The notes beneath the pieces were generated by a model, which was not told the origin of the DNA, searched no databases, and was given only the letters and a program-made list of their open reading frames with translations. A DNA stretch of 64,000 nucleotides. Source: Seohaeicola zhoushanensis (GTDB lineage Bacteria; Pseudomonadota; Alphaproteobacteria; Rhodobacterales; Rhodobacteraceae). Both the position numbers and the translations under genes were made by a program. Position 1 is the stretch's first letter, and each line of letters opens with the position of its first letter. Shown piece by piece: positions 51,601 through 60,587 of this stretch. The DNA lies in assembly GCF_014656415.1 (NCBI RefSeq), contig NZ_BNCJ01000001.1, forward strand, positions 760,171 to 824,170, read 5' to 3'.

Positions 51601-52871
51601 TGGCCAGTTTCTTCATTCTCTTCGCCGGGTTCCTGGCGTCCGGCATCCCGATCGCCCTGGCGCTTGGCATCGCGGGAACCGCCTATCTCTACCTCTCCGG
51701 CAACGCGATGATGCTGCTGATGCTGCCGCAGCGGATGATCGCCGGAATCGACCAGTTCGTCTTGCTGACCATCCCGCTGTTCCTGCTGGCCGGCGCCCTG
51801 ATGAACGTGGGCGGCGTCACCGAGCGCATCGTCACCTTCGCCCGCGCAATGGTGGGGCACCGGCGCGGTGGCATGTCCTCGGTTTCGATCCTGTCGTCGG
51901 GGTTCTTCGCCGGCATCTCGGGCAGCGCGACCGCCGAGGCTTCGGCTCTCGGTGCCATCCTGATACCCTCGATGTCGAAGCAGGGGATGCCCCCTGCCTA
52001 TGCGGCGGCGCTGATCGCGGTCAGCTCGGTCATGGGGCCGATCATTCCGCCGTCGATCACGATGATCATCTATGGTGTGCTGTCGGGGGCCTCGATCGGG
52101 CAGCTGTTCCTTGCCGGGGTGGTGCCCGGTATCGGCATCGCTGCGGGGCTGCTGATCTATGCCACCTATCGGGCCAAGCGAGACGGTTTTCCCGTGACCC
52201 CGCGCGTCAATGCGCGCGAAAGGCTTGCGGCGACCAAGCGCACGCTGCCGGCGCTGATCCTGCCGCTGATCATCCTGGTCGGCATCAAGGCGGGGATCTT
52301 CACCCCGACCGAGGCCGCCGCGGTCGCGGTTGCCTATGCCCTGGTCATCGGGTTCATCTACCGCGACCTGACGGTCGCGCGGGTCTGGGAGTCCCTGATC
52401 GCCACTGCGCTGGTTTCGGCCTCGATCCTGTTCATCACGTCGATGGCGAGCATCGTGTCCTTCGTCTTCACGCTGGAACAGGTGCCGCAGCTGATCGCCG
52501 ACGCGATGCTGTCGCTGACCGATAACCCCTGGATGATCCTGCTGCTGCTGAACATCTTCCTGCTGATCCTCGGCATGTTCCTCGAGCCGATCTCGATCCT
52601 GATCCTGACCATGCCGATCCTGCTGAAGTTCCAGGCGATGATCGGGATGGACCCGGTGCAGTTCGGCACCGTGGTCGTGCTGAACGTCGTGATCGGCATG
52701 GCGACGCCGCCGGTGGGCATCCTGCTGTTCATCGCCTCGGCCATCTCCGGCGAGCCGGTGACGCGGGTGATCCGCGAAGCCTTGCCGCTGATCGGGATCT
52801 GCCTGGTCGTTCTGGCGCTGATCGCGCTGGTCCCGCAGCTTACATTGTTCTTCCCGCGAGCGCTGTTTTGA
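51600..52871 (+). CDS. TRAP transporter large permease (DctM)
   Basis: 423 residues starting at ATG 51600; the open frame is longer but this start overlaps the dctQ stop. About twelve membrane helices with GFFAGISGSATAEASALGA and GPIIPPSITMIIYG, the core motifs of the DctM sodium-coupled permease. Confidence 0.94.
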   Translation: MASFFILFAGFLASGIPIALALGIAGTAYLYLSGNAMMLLMLPQRMIAGIDQFVLLTIPLFLLAGALMNVGGVTERIVTFARAMVGHRRGGMSSVSILSSGFFAGISGSATAEASALGAILIPSMSKQGMPPAYAAALIAVSSVMGPIIPPSITMIIYGVLSGASIGQLFLAGVVPGIGIAAGLLIYATYRAKRDGFPVTPRVNARERLAATKRTLPALILPLIILVGIKAGIFTPTEAAAVAVAYALVIGFIYRDLTVARVWESLIATALVSASILFITSMASIVSFVFTLEQVPQLIADAMLSLTDNPWMILLLLNIFLLILGMFLEPISILILTMPILLKFQAMIGMDPVQFGTVVVLNVVIGMATPPVGILLFIASAISGEPVTRVIREALPLIGICLVVLALIALVPQLTLFFPRALF

Positions 52872-53227
52872 CGCGGTCGCAACGAAGGACTGGTTATTAG
52901 AAAGCCAGGATCACCTGTTTTGCCCGCGGGCCAGATAGATCGCTCAGGGCAGAAATCTTCGAGTGTCCCGAGAGCTATGAACCGGAAAGCAAGGTCGCCA
53001 ACTGCGCTTGGCAGACATTGGTGCAAATTGCAGCATCGGTTGAAGTGGGCTCGAAGCGGTCATGCCGCGCCGCGGCAGACTCCGTGACCATCCAGGCGGA
53101 GCAATATGACGCTTCCGGCCCAATGCGGACACACGACCTCTTCAAATGCAACGTCCGCTTTACGCCCATTTCAGTCATTACGCAGCACGTTCGTGCATTC
53201 CGGAAGCGGACGTGGAATGGCGACCGG
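52872..53227. other. Non-coding region downstream of dctM
   Basis: 356 bases with no gene: no frame has coding character or a ribosome site. It separates the catabolic locus from the SIR2/ATPase cassette, whose last gene ends at 53228. It marks the switch to lower-GC accessory DNA. Confidence 0.5.
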
Positions 53228-55660
53228 TCATGCTGCCGAGAAAAGCGCTGTCTCTTCCTTGTACGAGAAACGCCTCGAGATGCAGACGGTGTCCCTCCGG
53301 GGGCCCCGCGATAGTTCAAGGGTCAGCAAGCTGTCATTCGAAAACGCTGGGCTTAGCTCGAGCTTGAGGTACTCAAAGAGTTGTCGATCATGCACAGCAA
53401 TTATCACCTGCCGTCCATGCTCCTTGGACAGCGTCCTAAGCAAGGCCGCGAAATGAGCAATATGAATGTCATCCATCGACTGTACCGGATCGTCGAGGAT
53501 CAGCCAGGGAAGTTCTTTGGGCACGGAGAGATGAAGCGCGGTGAACAGGGTCAACGCTGCGGTATTGAGGTTGCCCGCGCTCAACATGGCGCCCGGAGTT
53601 CCACCAGCCTCGCCGCCATCCCGATGCTCGGTGATTAGCCTAGGCTGAAGTTTCTGGGTAGACGATTGGGGGATTCTGAACGCGGGAACGAAAGGCTCTC
53701 CCGGCGCCAGCCGCACAAACAGGTCGCGCCACACGCGATTGAGCCGGTCATTAAACTCGCGTCGAATGATGGCTGAACGCACCTTGTCGACCGCGTTGCG
53801 AATTGCGTTACCCTGATCGCGAAGGATCTGGGCTCGCGCCAACGCCTGATCAGCGTGTTGCCAGGATGCAAGATCTTCCGCAATCCGCTGGTCGACCTCC
53901 CCGCAGCGTAAGATTGCCGTGCGGATTGTAGCGACGTGATCAGAGCCTTCGCGCCGCATGGCAAGCCGTTGCTCAAGGTGTGTCGCGCCGGCTGCCAACA
54001 GGTTTTCCAGCCGCACTACGGCCGCTTCGAATGATTCATCGTCCTCAAGTTCAGGCGCACCTATCGAACCGGCAAAGTCGCTCAGCGTGTCGCGTGCAGC
54101 CGCAAGCGCGACATTGCGTGACTGCGCTTCGCTCAAAGCGCGTCGCGCCGCAACATCGGCCGCACGCAATTGCGTTCCCTCGCGTAGCGCATCATGCAGA
54201 CTTTCAAGTTCGGTTATGAGCGTGTCCGCTGACGCCGTTCGCCGATCGAGGTCGGCCAGCGCTTCTTCGTCAAGTCTTCGAGTTCCAATGGCCTCGATCT
54301 CACGTTCTAAACGCTCGACCATAATCTGCACTTCACTGCGGGTCCGCCCCAAAGTAAGTAGCCGCTCCGCCGAAGCGGATAATGTCCTTACTTTATTGTG
54401 GACATGGTCGCTGAGCGATCCTTCGCCTTGTTCTCCGAAATCTCGATCACAAACTGGGCAGACGTTGTCGGTAATGAACGACGTCAACTCCGCCAGTGCC
54501 GAACCGAGACTGCCGGCACTGCTGGGCATGCGAGCGAGTTCTTGATCGATGGTATCGCGTTGGCGCAGCGAAACATCGCGTTCATTTTGCGCCAAAGCGT
54601 ACCGCGCTATGTCGGCACGCGCTTGCGATGTGCGATCACCCAACTGCTTTTTCTCGGTGCGCAGGCGCGCTAGCGTCACCTCAGCAAACCGTTCCGGATC
54701 GCTTGGCAGCGAGATGTCGGGTAGGAAGGCCTCAATACGACCGCGAACATTGCCGACGCGCGCGCCGTGATCGGTTTCCCAGCGTGCAAACGCCGCGCGA
54801 GCCTCCTCCGATCCGGTCGGAGTGGCGGCGCCATTGGAGAGCGACGCGCGTTGTGCCGCGTCGATTTCGCGTCTGATAGAGGCAAGTCTTCGCTGCTGAT
54901 CCGTCAGGCGCGCGAACGCGTCCGTATCGCTGCCTTCCGAAAGAACCGCCGCCACGTTGTCTAGCGTATCCTCCCGCACATCAGTGGGTAGCTGGAGCTT
55001 GGAGCAGAGCGAGGCAAGGTCGCTCAGCGCACTCCGGATTTGCTCACTTAACCCCTCGCGTATTTTGCGTTCATCGGAGAGAAGCCGGTCCAATCGAGAT
55101 TTGTCGGCCTCGACACCCGCCCAGCCGTCGATGATCTTGCGGACATTGCGCACATCCGCCAGAGGCTTCAACCCAGCTTCCAGAGCATCCAGCCTATCAA
55201 GCCCGAGCAGTTTAGTCACGAACTTCGCCAGTGGTGATTCTGCGTCGTTGCTTGCATCTTGATAGATCTGCAGCAACTGGCCGAGCAGTGCTTGCGGCAG
55301 AAATACCCGCTCCCGGAAGAAGGAGGCTCGCTGATCGTCAAGCGCACTGATCGACTGTGGACCAGTTCCGCTCAGCACTGCACTGAAGCTCTGTTCCGCC
55401 GTGCCGGCCAAAGCCTTGAGGAAGACTCTGCCTTCGGTCGCAGAACGATGCAGCAACTGCTTCTCATAGCCAGGGTCAGCACGCTCCAACGACTGAACCA
55501 TTCCGGTAAGCGCGAATTCCAAAGCTGACAATAGGCTCGTCTTTCCCGCGCCATTTTCGCCATGAACGAGAACCACCTTGGCGTCGAGGGGCGCATGGAT
55601 TTGCCCCCGAATGCTTCGGAAGTTGCTGATATCGAGGCTTCTGAGGATGAGGTCACTCAC
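53228..55660 (-). CDS. lmuB: Rad50/SMC-like ATPase with zinc hook (LmuB-like)
   Basis: 810 residues. Walker A GENGAGKTS (residues 34-42), two coiled-coil halves meeting at a zinc hook CPVC (401-404), then an ABC-signature-like LSAGN (about 693-697), Walker B LILDD (720-724) and an H-loop AVHD. This is a Rad50/SMC-type ABC ATPase. The start overlaps the stop of the middle gene (ATGA). In the Lamassu (ABC-3C) systems an ATPase of this kind, LmuB, senses phage DNA ends or replication intermediates and releases the effector. Assignment rests on architecture and gene order. Confidence 0.85.
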   Translation of the reverse strand: MSDLILRSLDISNFRSIRGQIHAPLDAKVVLVHGENGAGKTSLLSALEFALTGMVQSLERADPGYEKQLLHRSATEGRVFLKALAGTAEQSFSAVLSGTGPQSISALDDQRASFFRERVFLPQALLGQLLQIYQDASNDAESPLAKFVTKLLGLDRLDALEAGLKPLADVRNVRKIIDGWAGVEADKSRLDRLLSDERKIREGLSEQIRSALSDLASLCSKLQLPTDVREDTLDNVAAVLSEGSDTDAFARLTDQQRRLASIRREIDAAQRASLSNGAATPTGSEEARAAFARWETDHGARVGNVRGRIEAFLPDISLPSDPERFAEVTLARLRTEKKQLGDRTSQARADIARYALAQNERDVSLRQRDTIDQELARMPSSAGSLGSALAELTSFITDNVCPVCDRDFGEQGEGSLSDHVHNKVRTLSASAERLLTLGRTRSEVQIMVERLEREIEAIGTRRLDEEALADLDRRTASADTLITELESLHDALREGTQLRAADVAARRALSEAQSRNVALAAARDTLSDFAGSIGAPELEDDESFEAAVVRLENLLAAGATHLEQRLAMRREGSDHVATIRTAILRCGEVDQRIAEDLASWQHADQALARAQILRDQGNAIRNAVDKVRSAIIRREFNDRLNRVWRDLFVRLAPGEPFVPAFRIPQSSTQKLQPRLITEHRDGGEAGGTPGAMLSAGNLNTAALTLFTALHLSVPKELPWLILDDPVQSMDDIHIAHFAALLRTLSKEHGRQVIIAVHDRQLFEYLKLELSPAFSNDSLLTLELSRGPRRDTVCISRRFSYKEETALFSAA

Positions 55661-56292
55661 GATTGGTCCTCTTCTGGAACGGGCTGAAACGCACTGTCGA
55701 TCGCCAGTGCAACCGCATCGGTCACTGCCTGCTCCCCGTCATTGGAGGCGTTGATCAAGGCATCAAGGAGGGCGGCGTCGGTATCTGCGGGAAGTGCGCG
55801 AACGAGTTGATCCATAGCGGAGCCGCTGCCGTTCTGGGCTTCGACCACGGAAGGGGGCAGAGTGAGAGGAAGAAGCACTCGGATTCGATCATCGAGCTGG
55901 CGTTTGGCCTCGTCGTCTGCAGGCTTTCCTTGATCTTCGAGGTTGATACCTTCGACCTGAAGTACCCGGCATGTCTCCGACAGAGCCTCGATCCCTTCCG
56001 CCAGCACGGCACCGGCGAGAACCGCGGTTACTACGTAGCGCGAGCCGGTAACGTCGAGCGCTCGGCTCAAGGCTTCTAGGCGTTGGCGAACACGGCCGCC
56101 GTCGCGGTCGCCATAGTCGCCAGTTGTGGTGTCGACTAGAAGCACGAGGTCGAGCGCCCGACCGTCGCGTCCGCGCATCGCGCCGGTGAAAGCAAATTCG
56201 ACGCCCGCAACTTTGAATGGCGTCGGCAGATCGCTGTATCCGGCTTCACGGAGGCGCTCTTGGATCGCATGGACAAGGGGCGAACTGCTCAT
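55657..56292 (-). CDS. lmuC: Middle component (LmuC-like) of the three-gene cassette
   Basis: 211 residues, soluble, no catalytic motif. The N-terminal HAIQERLREAGYSD is followed by a hydrophobic LDLVLLVDTTTGDYG stretch and a Leu/Ala-rich helical C-terminal part. Both ends overlap neighbours by 4 bases (ATGA). The ABC-3C model has a small middle component in exactly this position, linking effector and ATPase. Function by position only; sequence similarity to known LmuC proteins cannot be tested here. Confidence 0.7.
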   Translation of the reverse strand: MSSSPLVHAIQERLREAGYSDLPTPFKVAGVEFAFTGAMRGRDGRALDLVLLVDTTTGDYGDRDGGRVRQRLEALSRALDVTGSRYVVTAVLAGAVLAEGIEALSETCRVLQVEGINLEDQGKPADDEAKRQLDDRIRVLLPLTLPPSVVEAQNGSGSAMDQLVRALPADTDAALLDALINASNDGEQAVTDAVALAIDSAFQPVPEEDQS

Positions 56293-58058
56293 AGCATCAT
56301 CTCCGCAATGAATTCACGCTGGAGCGTCGCGGCATCGCCGCAGCGTGTGAGCAGGTCGCCAAGGCTGACATGTGTCTCGCCGACATGCCCGGTTCGACCC
56401 GGAGCGGACCGAACACGCCGCGCAGTTACACTTCCCCCCGCCATTTGGTGCCAGGCGTTGTCGGCATGGACAACGATTGCATTGTCGTTCGCGAAAGCCC
56501 CGCGACTCTTGAGGCCAATCGCTTCCGTTGCCGATTTTACCACGAAGAATGGTCGGTCGACACCGTCCGGACGCCGAGCGCGGGCGGTAAGGGCACCCGA
56601 TGTCAGAGCGTTCGAGGCAGGCCCGCGCAGCTCCCAAAGTCCAGCTTGCCGCCCATTTTGCAGGAGCGACAAGGCGATCCCAAGACATCCGAAACCCATG
56701 CTTTGGGCATTTTGGTCGGCCACAAGGAGATTGGGTGTCGAGCCGCAGAGCGCTTCATAGGCCTCCGGGTTGGAAGGTAGAGTGCCCGATCGGAAGAGCG
56801 AGAGCATTCGCGACCAGAGCGCGATGGCTTCGTTTACGAAGGCGGTTCTGTTCTCAGTCCGGGGATCGGGGACCGCTAGGTCGGCGATGTCGTCTCGAAG
56901 CGTTTCCAACAAGGGCGCAAGAGCGACAGCAACGTCTACTTTGCCCAAAGGCGCCAAGCCAAGTTGCATGAATATGACGAGCTTGTCCGTAAGGAGCTTC
57001 AGCGCCAGCGCGATAAGCACCTTTTCGCCCCACGCGCGCAATAGCGTGGCCTCATGGACGGCGGCCGGATCGCTATTGTAGGCTTCGCCGTAGGACAAGC
57101 GCAGGACGTCACGCTGCCCTTGTTGGATACTGTCCTCGCAGAAAATGTGTGCCGGTGAAGAGGGCGCTGAGGGCCATGGCCACGCGTGTACGGCCTGCGC
57201 CCGCGCAAAAAGGGTCTGAAGATTGTTGTCTTGGATAGAGAGCCCCAGCACCAAGGTTTTTTGGGTTGTAGCAAGCCCGACGACGGCATTGCGCATTGCT
57301 GCGAACGCGGCCGCTTCCGGCCAACCCATTATCTGAGTGTAACTACCCGTCAGAAATCGTCGAAAGACTGCCGGTTCACGCGTGGCATGCACAATACAAC
57401 CGTGGAACTTCAGCAATCGGGCGCGTCCGGCGGGGCCCCGCAACTGATTGGGGTCGACGACGACTTGCAGCACGCCCTGGACGCCATTGCTCAGCCGTTC
57501 GACCGCCGCCTCGATGAAGCCGTCCCAATTGGCCGAAGCGATCGCTTGTACGGCTCCTTCGAGGATCAAGATCGCAATGCACAAATGCTCCGCAGCGGGC
57601 GCGGCTGGGTGTTCGAATGCCTTACGGATATTGATAGCATCCCAGAGGACAAAATCCGGATCGGTGCCGGGGACTCGAATGTCGAGCACGCGCGAGTATT
57701 TCGTCCACAGGCGATTGATGATGGCGCCGTGTTCGGGCCACTCCGCCAATGGCTGCGAGTACTGCGCCTGGGCATTGGCAGGATCGATTTCCGCGAGAAT
57801 GAGCGCTTCTTCGAGTGCCGGACTATAGGCCGCCGCCGTTGCCGGATCAATTGCCCGCTCGCGAATGTAATTGAATGCTTTTTCGATCAGATTGCCGAGA
57901 CTCGGAGCCTGTCGAGAGATTCCAGAGCCGACCCACAGTGCGAATTCGCCATTTTCCACTGCTCGCGCCATCGGCGCGAATTCGGCGCTGAATTTCGCAA
58001 GCACTTCTCGCACAGAGATTTCATTCGCAGTCGGCCCCAGCGCCACGTCGGCCTCCAT
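56289..58058 (-). CDS. lmuA: SIR2-domain effector (LmuA-like)
   Basis: 589 residues. The N-terminal half is a sirtuin-like domain: FALWVGSGIS (GSGIS 44-48, the nucleotide loop), ASANWDGFIE (Asn177, Asp179) and LLKFHGCI (His219, the expected catalytic His), then LVLGLSIQDNNLQ (269-281). The C-terminal 300 residues are helical without a recognised domain. SIR2 effectors in phage defence usually degrade NAD+ and stop cell growth. First gene of a coupled three-gene operon, so it is probably the toxic effector. Confidence 0.82.
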   Translation of the reverse strand: MEADVALGPTANEISVREVLAKFSAEFAPMARAVENGEFALWVGSGISRQAPSLGNLIEKAFNYIRERAIDPATAAAYSPALEEALILAEIDPANAQAQYSQPLAEWPEHGAIINRLWTKYSRVLDIRVPGTDPDFVLWDAINIRKAFEHPAAPAAEHLCIAILILEGAVQAIASANWDGFIEAAVERLSNGVQGVLQVVVDPNQLRGPAGRARLLKFHGCIVHATREPAVFRRFLTGSYTQIMGWPEAAAFAAMRNAVVGLATTQKTLVLGLSIQDNNLQTLFARAQAVHAWPWPSAPSSPAHIFCEDSIQQGQRDVLRLSYGEAYNSDPAAVHEATLLRAWGEKVLIALALKLLTDKLVIFMQLGLAPLGKVDVAVALAPLLETLRDDIADLAVPDPRTENRTAFVNEAIALWSRMLSLFRSGTLPSNPEAYEALCGSTPNLLVADQNAQSMGFGCLGIALSLLQNGRQAGLWELRGPASNALTSGALTARARRPDGVDRPFFVVKSATEAIGLKSRGAFANDNAIVVHADNAWHQMAGGSVTARRVRSAPGRTGHVGETHVSLGDLLTRCGDAATLQREFIAEMML

Positions 58059-58611
58059 TTTACGCGATTAGCGTCATCTCGGGGATCGACTTTACTTTTC
58101 AGCGTCGCGTTGTCCAGTGCGAGAAGAGTTGGTTCTCCTCGTTTCCCTAGCTGCAGTTATCGGCCGCGCATGCCCAGAACCCGACGGTCGGCAACCGGCC
58201 CTAAAGCGATCGTCCATCGACTCCGCAGCGAATGGCCGCTCTCCGCCCATTCAGGCGTTGGCGTGAGACCGGTAGACAGCTGTTGCGGGTCCAGGCTGTC
58301 GATCGGAGCGGAGCGAACTACTCGGCTAGCGGTAGGTACCACGCAAGCGAGATGGAGGTAGCATCAAGATCAGAATGGTGGATCGGGTTGTGGCAGATCT
58401 GCGCGTTCCGCGTGTTCCGTCGCACTGCTCAAGAAACAAAGCTTTCTGAGCACCCGCGGACTTCTAAGTTTTCGATTGTTTCCGCACGTCGTCCGACAAG
58501 GAAAACGTAATCGGAAATTCCAGCTTCTAAGGGCTGGTTTTCTGGGGTAAGGCACTGGCAAAATGATCTGCCTGAAAACGGCGGACGGGATCGTTGCGAG
58601 CTGTTCTCAAC
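58059..58611. other. Non-coding region between the SIR2 cassette and the sigma-factor operon
   Basis: 553 bases; no frame has coding character. It contains the promoter of the SIR2 cassette (minus strand) and the 3' end of the sigma-factor operon. No terminator hairpin with a T-run was found, and no sequence I could name as a mobile-element end. Confidence 0.5.
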
Positions 58612-59313
58612 TCACAGTGTCCCGTCTGCTTTCAGCGCCGCGACGACCCTTTTCGCCATGTCGGCACAGCGTTTGCCGTCGAACGGGAAAATCTCCTCGA
58701 AGCCGCCGCGTATCTTGCGTTGCAGCGCGGCGCGCAACAGGAAGCGCGCTCGGAACAGCCGGGTCTTCACTGTGATCTTGTTGATCTGCAATTGGTCAGC
58801 GGTGGCTGCAGTACTCAGGCCTTCGGTTTCGCGAAGCATGAAGACCAGCCGCAGATCCGGCGGCAGTTCGGCCACTGCTTTCTCGATCAAGCGCCGGATC
58901 TCGGCCCGCAGGATTGTGGCTTCGACGGGTTCGGAGCCCTGGCCGGGAAAATCCAGAACGTGGGAAGTGTCACTTTCGGTCACTGTATCGTAAACCTCGC
59001 TCGGATGATGGCGCCGGAGCCGCATTCTGGCGGCATTAATTGCGATCCGGGTGATCCAGGTCGTGAAGCTCGCTTCGGCGCGGAAGCTATCCAGCTTGTT
59101 GAACGCGACGAGATAGGTGTCCTGTACCACATCTTCCGCTTCAGCATCGCTCGAGACGATCCCTCTGGCGACCCGGAAGAGCCGGGGATTGAGGCGGCGG
59201 ATCAGTTCACGCACGGCGGACTCGCTGCCATTGCGCGCAGCCGTTACCAGGGCTGTCTCGGACCTGGTGTCATCCCGCACGATGCGTGTCTGGAGGCTTG
59301 GCTGCGCATTCAT
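58612..59313 (-). CDS. ECF-family RNA polymerase sigma factor
   Basis: 233 residues. Region 2 is seen in LFRVARGIVSSDAEAEDVVQ and SFTTWITRIAINAARMRLRR, region 4 in LPPDLRLVFMLRETEGLSTA with the following HTH (QINKITVKTRLFRAR). An extra C-terminal tail (GGFEEIFPFDGKRCADMAKRVV) carries a lone Cys. No anti-sigma gene is adjacent. It is the last of three genes coupled by 4-base overlaps with a cupredoxin gene. Confidence 0.92.
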   Translation of the reverse strand: MNAQPSLQTRIVRDDTRSETALVTAARNGSESAVRELIRRLNPRLFRVARGIVSSDAEAEDVVQDTYLVAFNKLDSFRAEASFTTWITRIAINAARMRLRRHHPSEVYDTVTESDTSHVLDFPGQGSEPVEATILRAEIRRLIEKAVAELPPDLRLVFMLRETEGLSTAATADQLQINKITVKTRLFRARFLLRAALQRKIRGGFEEIFPFDGKRCADMAKRVVAALKADGTL

Positions 59314-59840
59314 GGCTTGCTCTCCGCGTGTATGACGCCATTGGCGAGAATGGCATCGACCGCTGGAAGTGCTGCGAGCACATCAGCGGATATGTCGTCG
59401 CGGTCGCTGGAGGGGCCCTCCCAGCCAACATGAAGTGGTGTCCCGACCACGATCCTTCCGACCATGGCCGCCATCTCATGTGGAAGGCAATAGAAGTCGT
59501 AGACGCCGGGAACCGTCAGCGTGACTTCGAAGCTCTCGTTGGGCAGCAGGAAGTCGCTGTCCCATGGCCTGGCCGATGCCGGAATGCGTCGTCTCCTGCC
59601 GAAAAGCTCCGGATGATAGGCGGTCGCGGTATGGCTGTTGCCGGGATCGCGGTTGGTGAACCGCAGCGTCGTGCCGGGATCCACCGCCAGGCCTTGGGGC
59701 TCGAACCATATTTGCTCGCCACGGGCGGTGCCCCGCATCTCGATTTCCACCATGGTCTGCGCCAGAGCAACGCAAGGAACCCCGAGGGCAGCGGCAGCGC
59801 CACTCCCGAGAAAGATGATCCGACGGTTGATGCGGCTCAT
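59310..59840 (-). CDS. Exported cupredoxin (plastocyanin/azurin-like)
   Basis: 176 residues with a Tat-type leader (SRINRRIIFLGSGAAAALG). Type 1 copper ligands can be placed as His in NSHTATAYHPE, then Cys, His and Met in VYDFYCLPHEMAAMVG. An electron-transfer or copper-binding protein in the periplasm. Coupled to the next gene and to the sigma factor by ATGA overlaps, an unusual partnership. Confidence 0.85.
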   Translation of the reverse strand: MSRINRRIIFLGSGAAAALGVPCVALAQTMVEIEMRGTARGEQIWFEPQGLAVDPGTTLRFTNRDPGNSHTATAYHPELFGRRRRIPASARPWDSDFLLPNESFEVTLTVPGVYDFYCLPHEMAAMVGRIVVGTPLHVGWEGPSSDRDDISADVLAALPAVDAILANGVIHAESKP

Positions 59841-60256
59841 TTGGCCAACCGTCCCTTGGCTTCGGCGTCGTGGAAAAGCACGACATGCGCATGGGGTTTC
59901 TCGACCCCCGGATGCCCGGCGTTGTAATAGATGTCGACTGAGCTGACTTCATGAGCACCGAGGCCGAGACCGTCGAACGCACTACCCGCCTGTAGCTCTT
60001 CCAGCGGCGTCATATAGATGGTGGCCGACAGCTTGCCGTCGTGGTCGTAGGCCAGGAAGGGGCCAGCGGGCAAGCTGGCGGGGTCGACAAACAGCGTGCC
60101 GAGACCCGGAATGAACGCGGGCAGCGGCAGCGCGTCGCTGACCTGCACGAATGGCGGCCCCGGCGGCGATTGACGCAGGGCTTCTTTGTCATGAGCGAAG
60201 GCAATCGTCGCCGAAGAAAAGATGAGGCTCGAAACCAGCAGGATGTGTTTCATCAT
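59837..60256 (-). CDS. Exported protein, DUF5602/TTHB210-like?
   Basis: 139 residues from the first of two adjacent ATG codons (60256), behind AAGGAC, with a signal peptide ending near AFAHD. The core has SATIYMTPLEEL and a His-rich GHPGVEKPHAHVVLFH stretch that could bind metal. The pattern reminds me of the small TTHB210-like family, but I hold this loosely. First gene of the operon ending in the ECF sigma factor. Confidence 0.6.
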   Translation of the reverse strand: MMKHILLVSSLIFSSATIAFAHDKEALRQSPPGPPFVQVSDALPLPAFIPGLGTLFVDPASLPAGPFLAYDHDGKLSATIYMTPLEELQAGSAFDGLGLGAHEVSSVDIYYNAGHPGVEKPHAHVVLFHDAEAKGRLAK

Positions 60257-60587
60257 GGGGTAGTCCTTTTCCGAACTGCAAACGGTGAGATCTGTCCTCA
60301 CCTGACCATTGGATGCAGCGAGACCGAAAAGGTTCCCGGAAATTGTCGTCTGGTTGAAGTGCGGGGTAGGTGGAAGCCTGCTCGCTGACTTACCCTTGAC
60401 CCTTTCTAAAGCGGATCTGGATCCAGGGCCGCCATCCAGCCGCTTCCACGATATTGCAAGCGCAGACAGCGCAACCCGTGACCGTCTGGCCTCTGTAGTC
60501 CTACGGATTTCAGAATCCTGCTAACAGGCTATTCTTGGCCAGAATATGTGATGCGCATGTCGCATCGACCCAACCGGGATCGAACAA
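60257..60587. promoter_or_regulatory. Divergent promoter region of the sigma-factor operon and the kinase gene
   Basis: 331 bases. On the minus strand GGAACC (60331-60336) is a good ECF-type -35 match, 75 bases upstream of the exported-protein start, with CATCCA as a weak -10 partner: a possible autoregulated ECF promoter. On the plus side TCTGTAG-TC-CTACGGA (60492-60507) and a GATGCG/CGCATC dyad (60550-60566) precede the kinase gene. Confidence 0.5.
60492..60507. promoter_or_regulatory. Response-regulator site candidate 1
   Basis: TCTGTAG-TC-CTACGGA, 81 bases upstream of the kinase start. It differs by one arm base from the perfect dyad at 62734-62749. Confidence 0.55.

Noticed and set aside
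57186..58361. A 391-codon plus-strand frame antisense to the SIR2 gene
   Set aside because: The minus-strand protein has sirtuin motifs; the plus frame shows no domain and no ribosome site.
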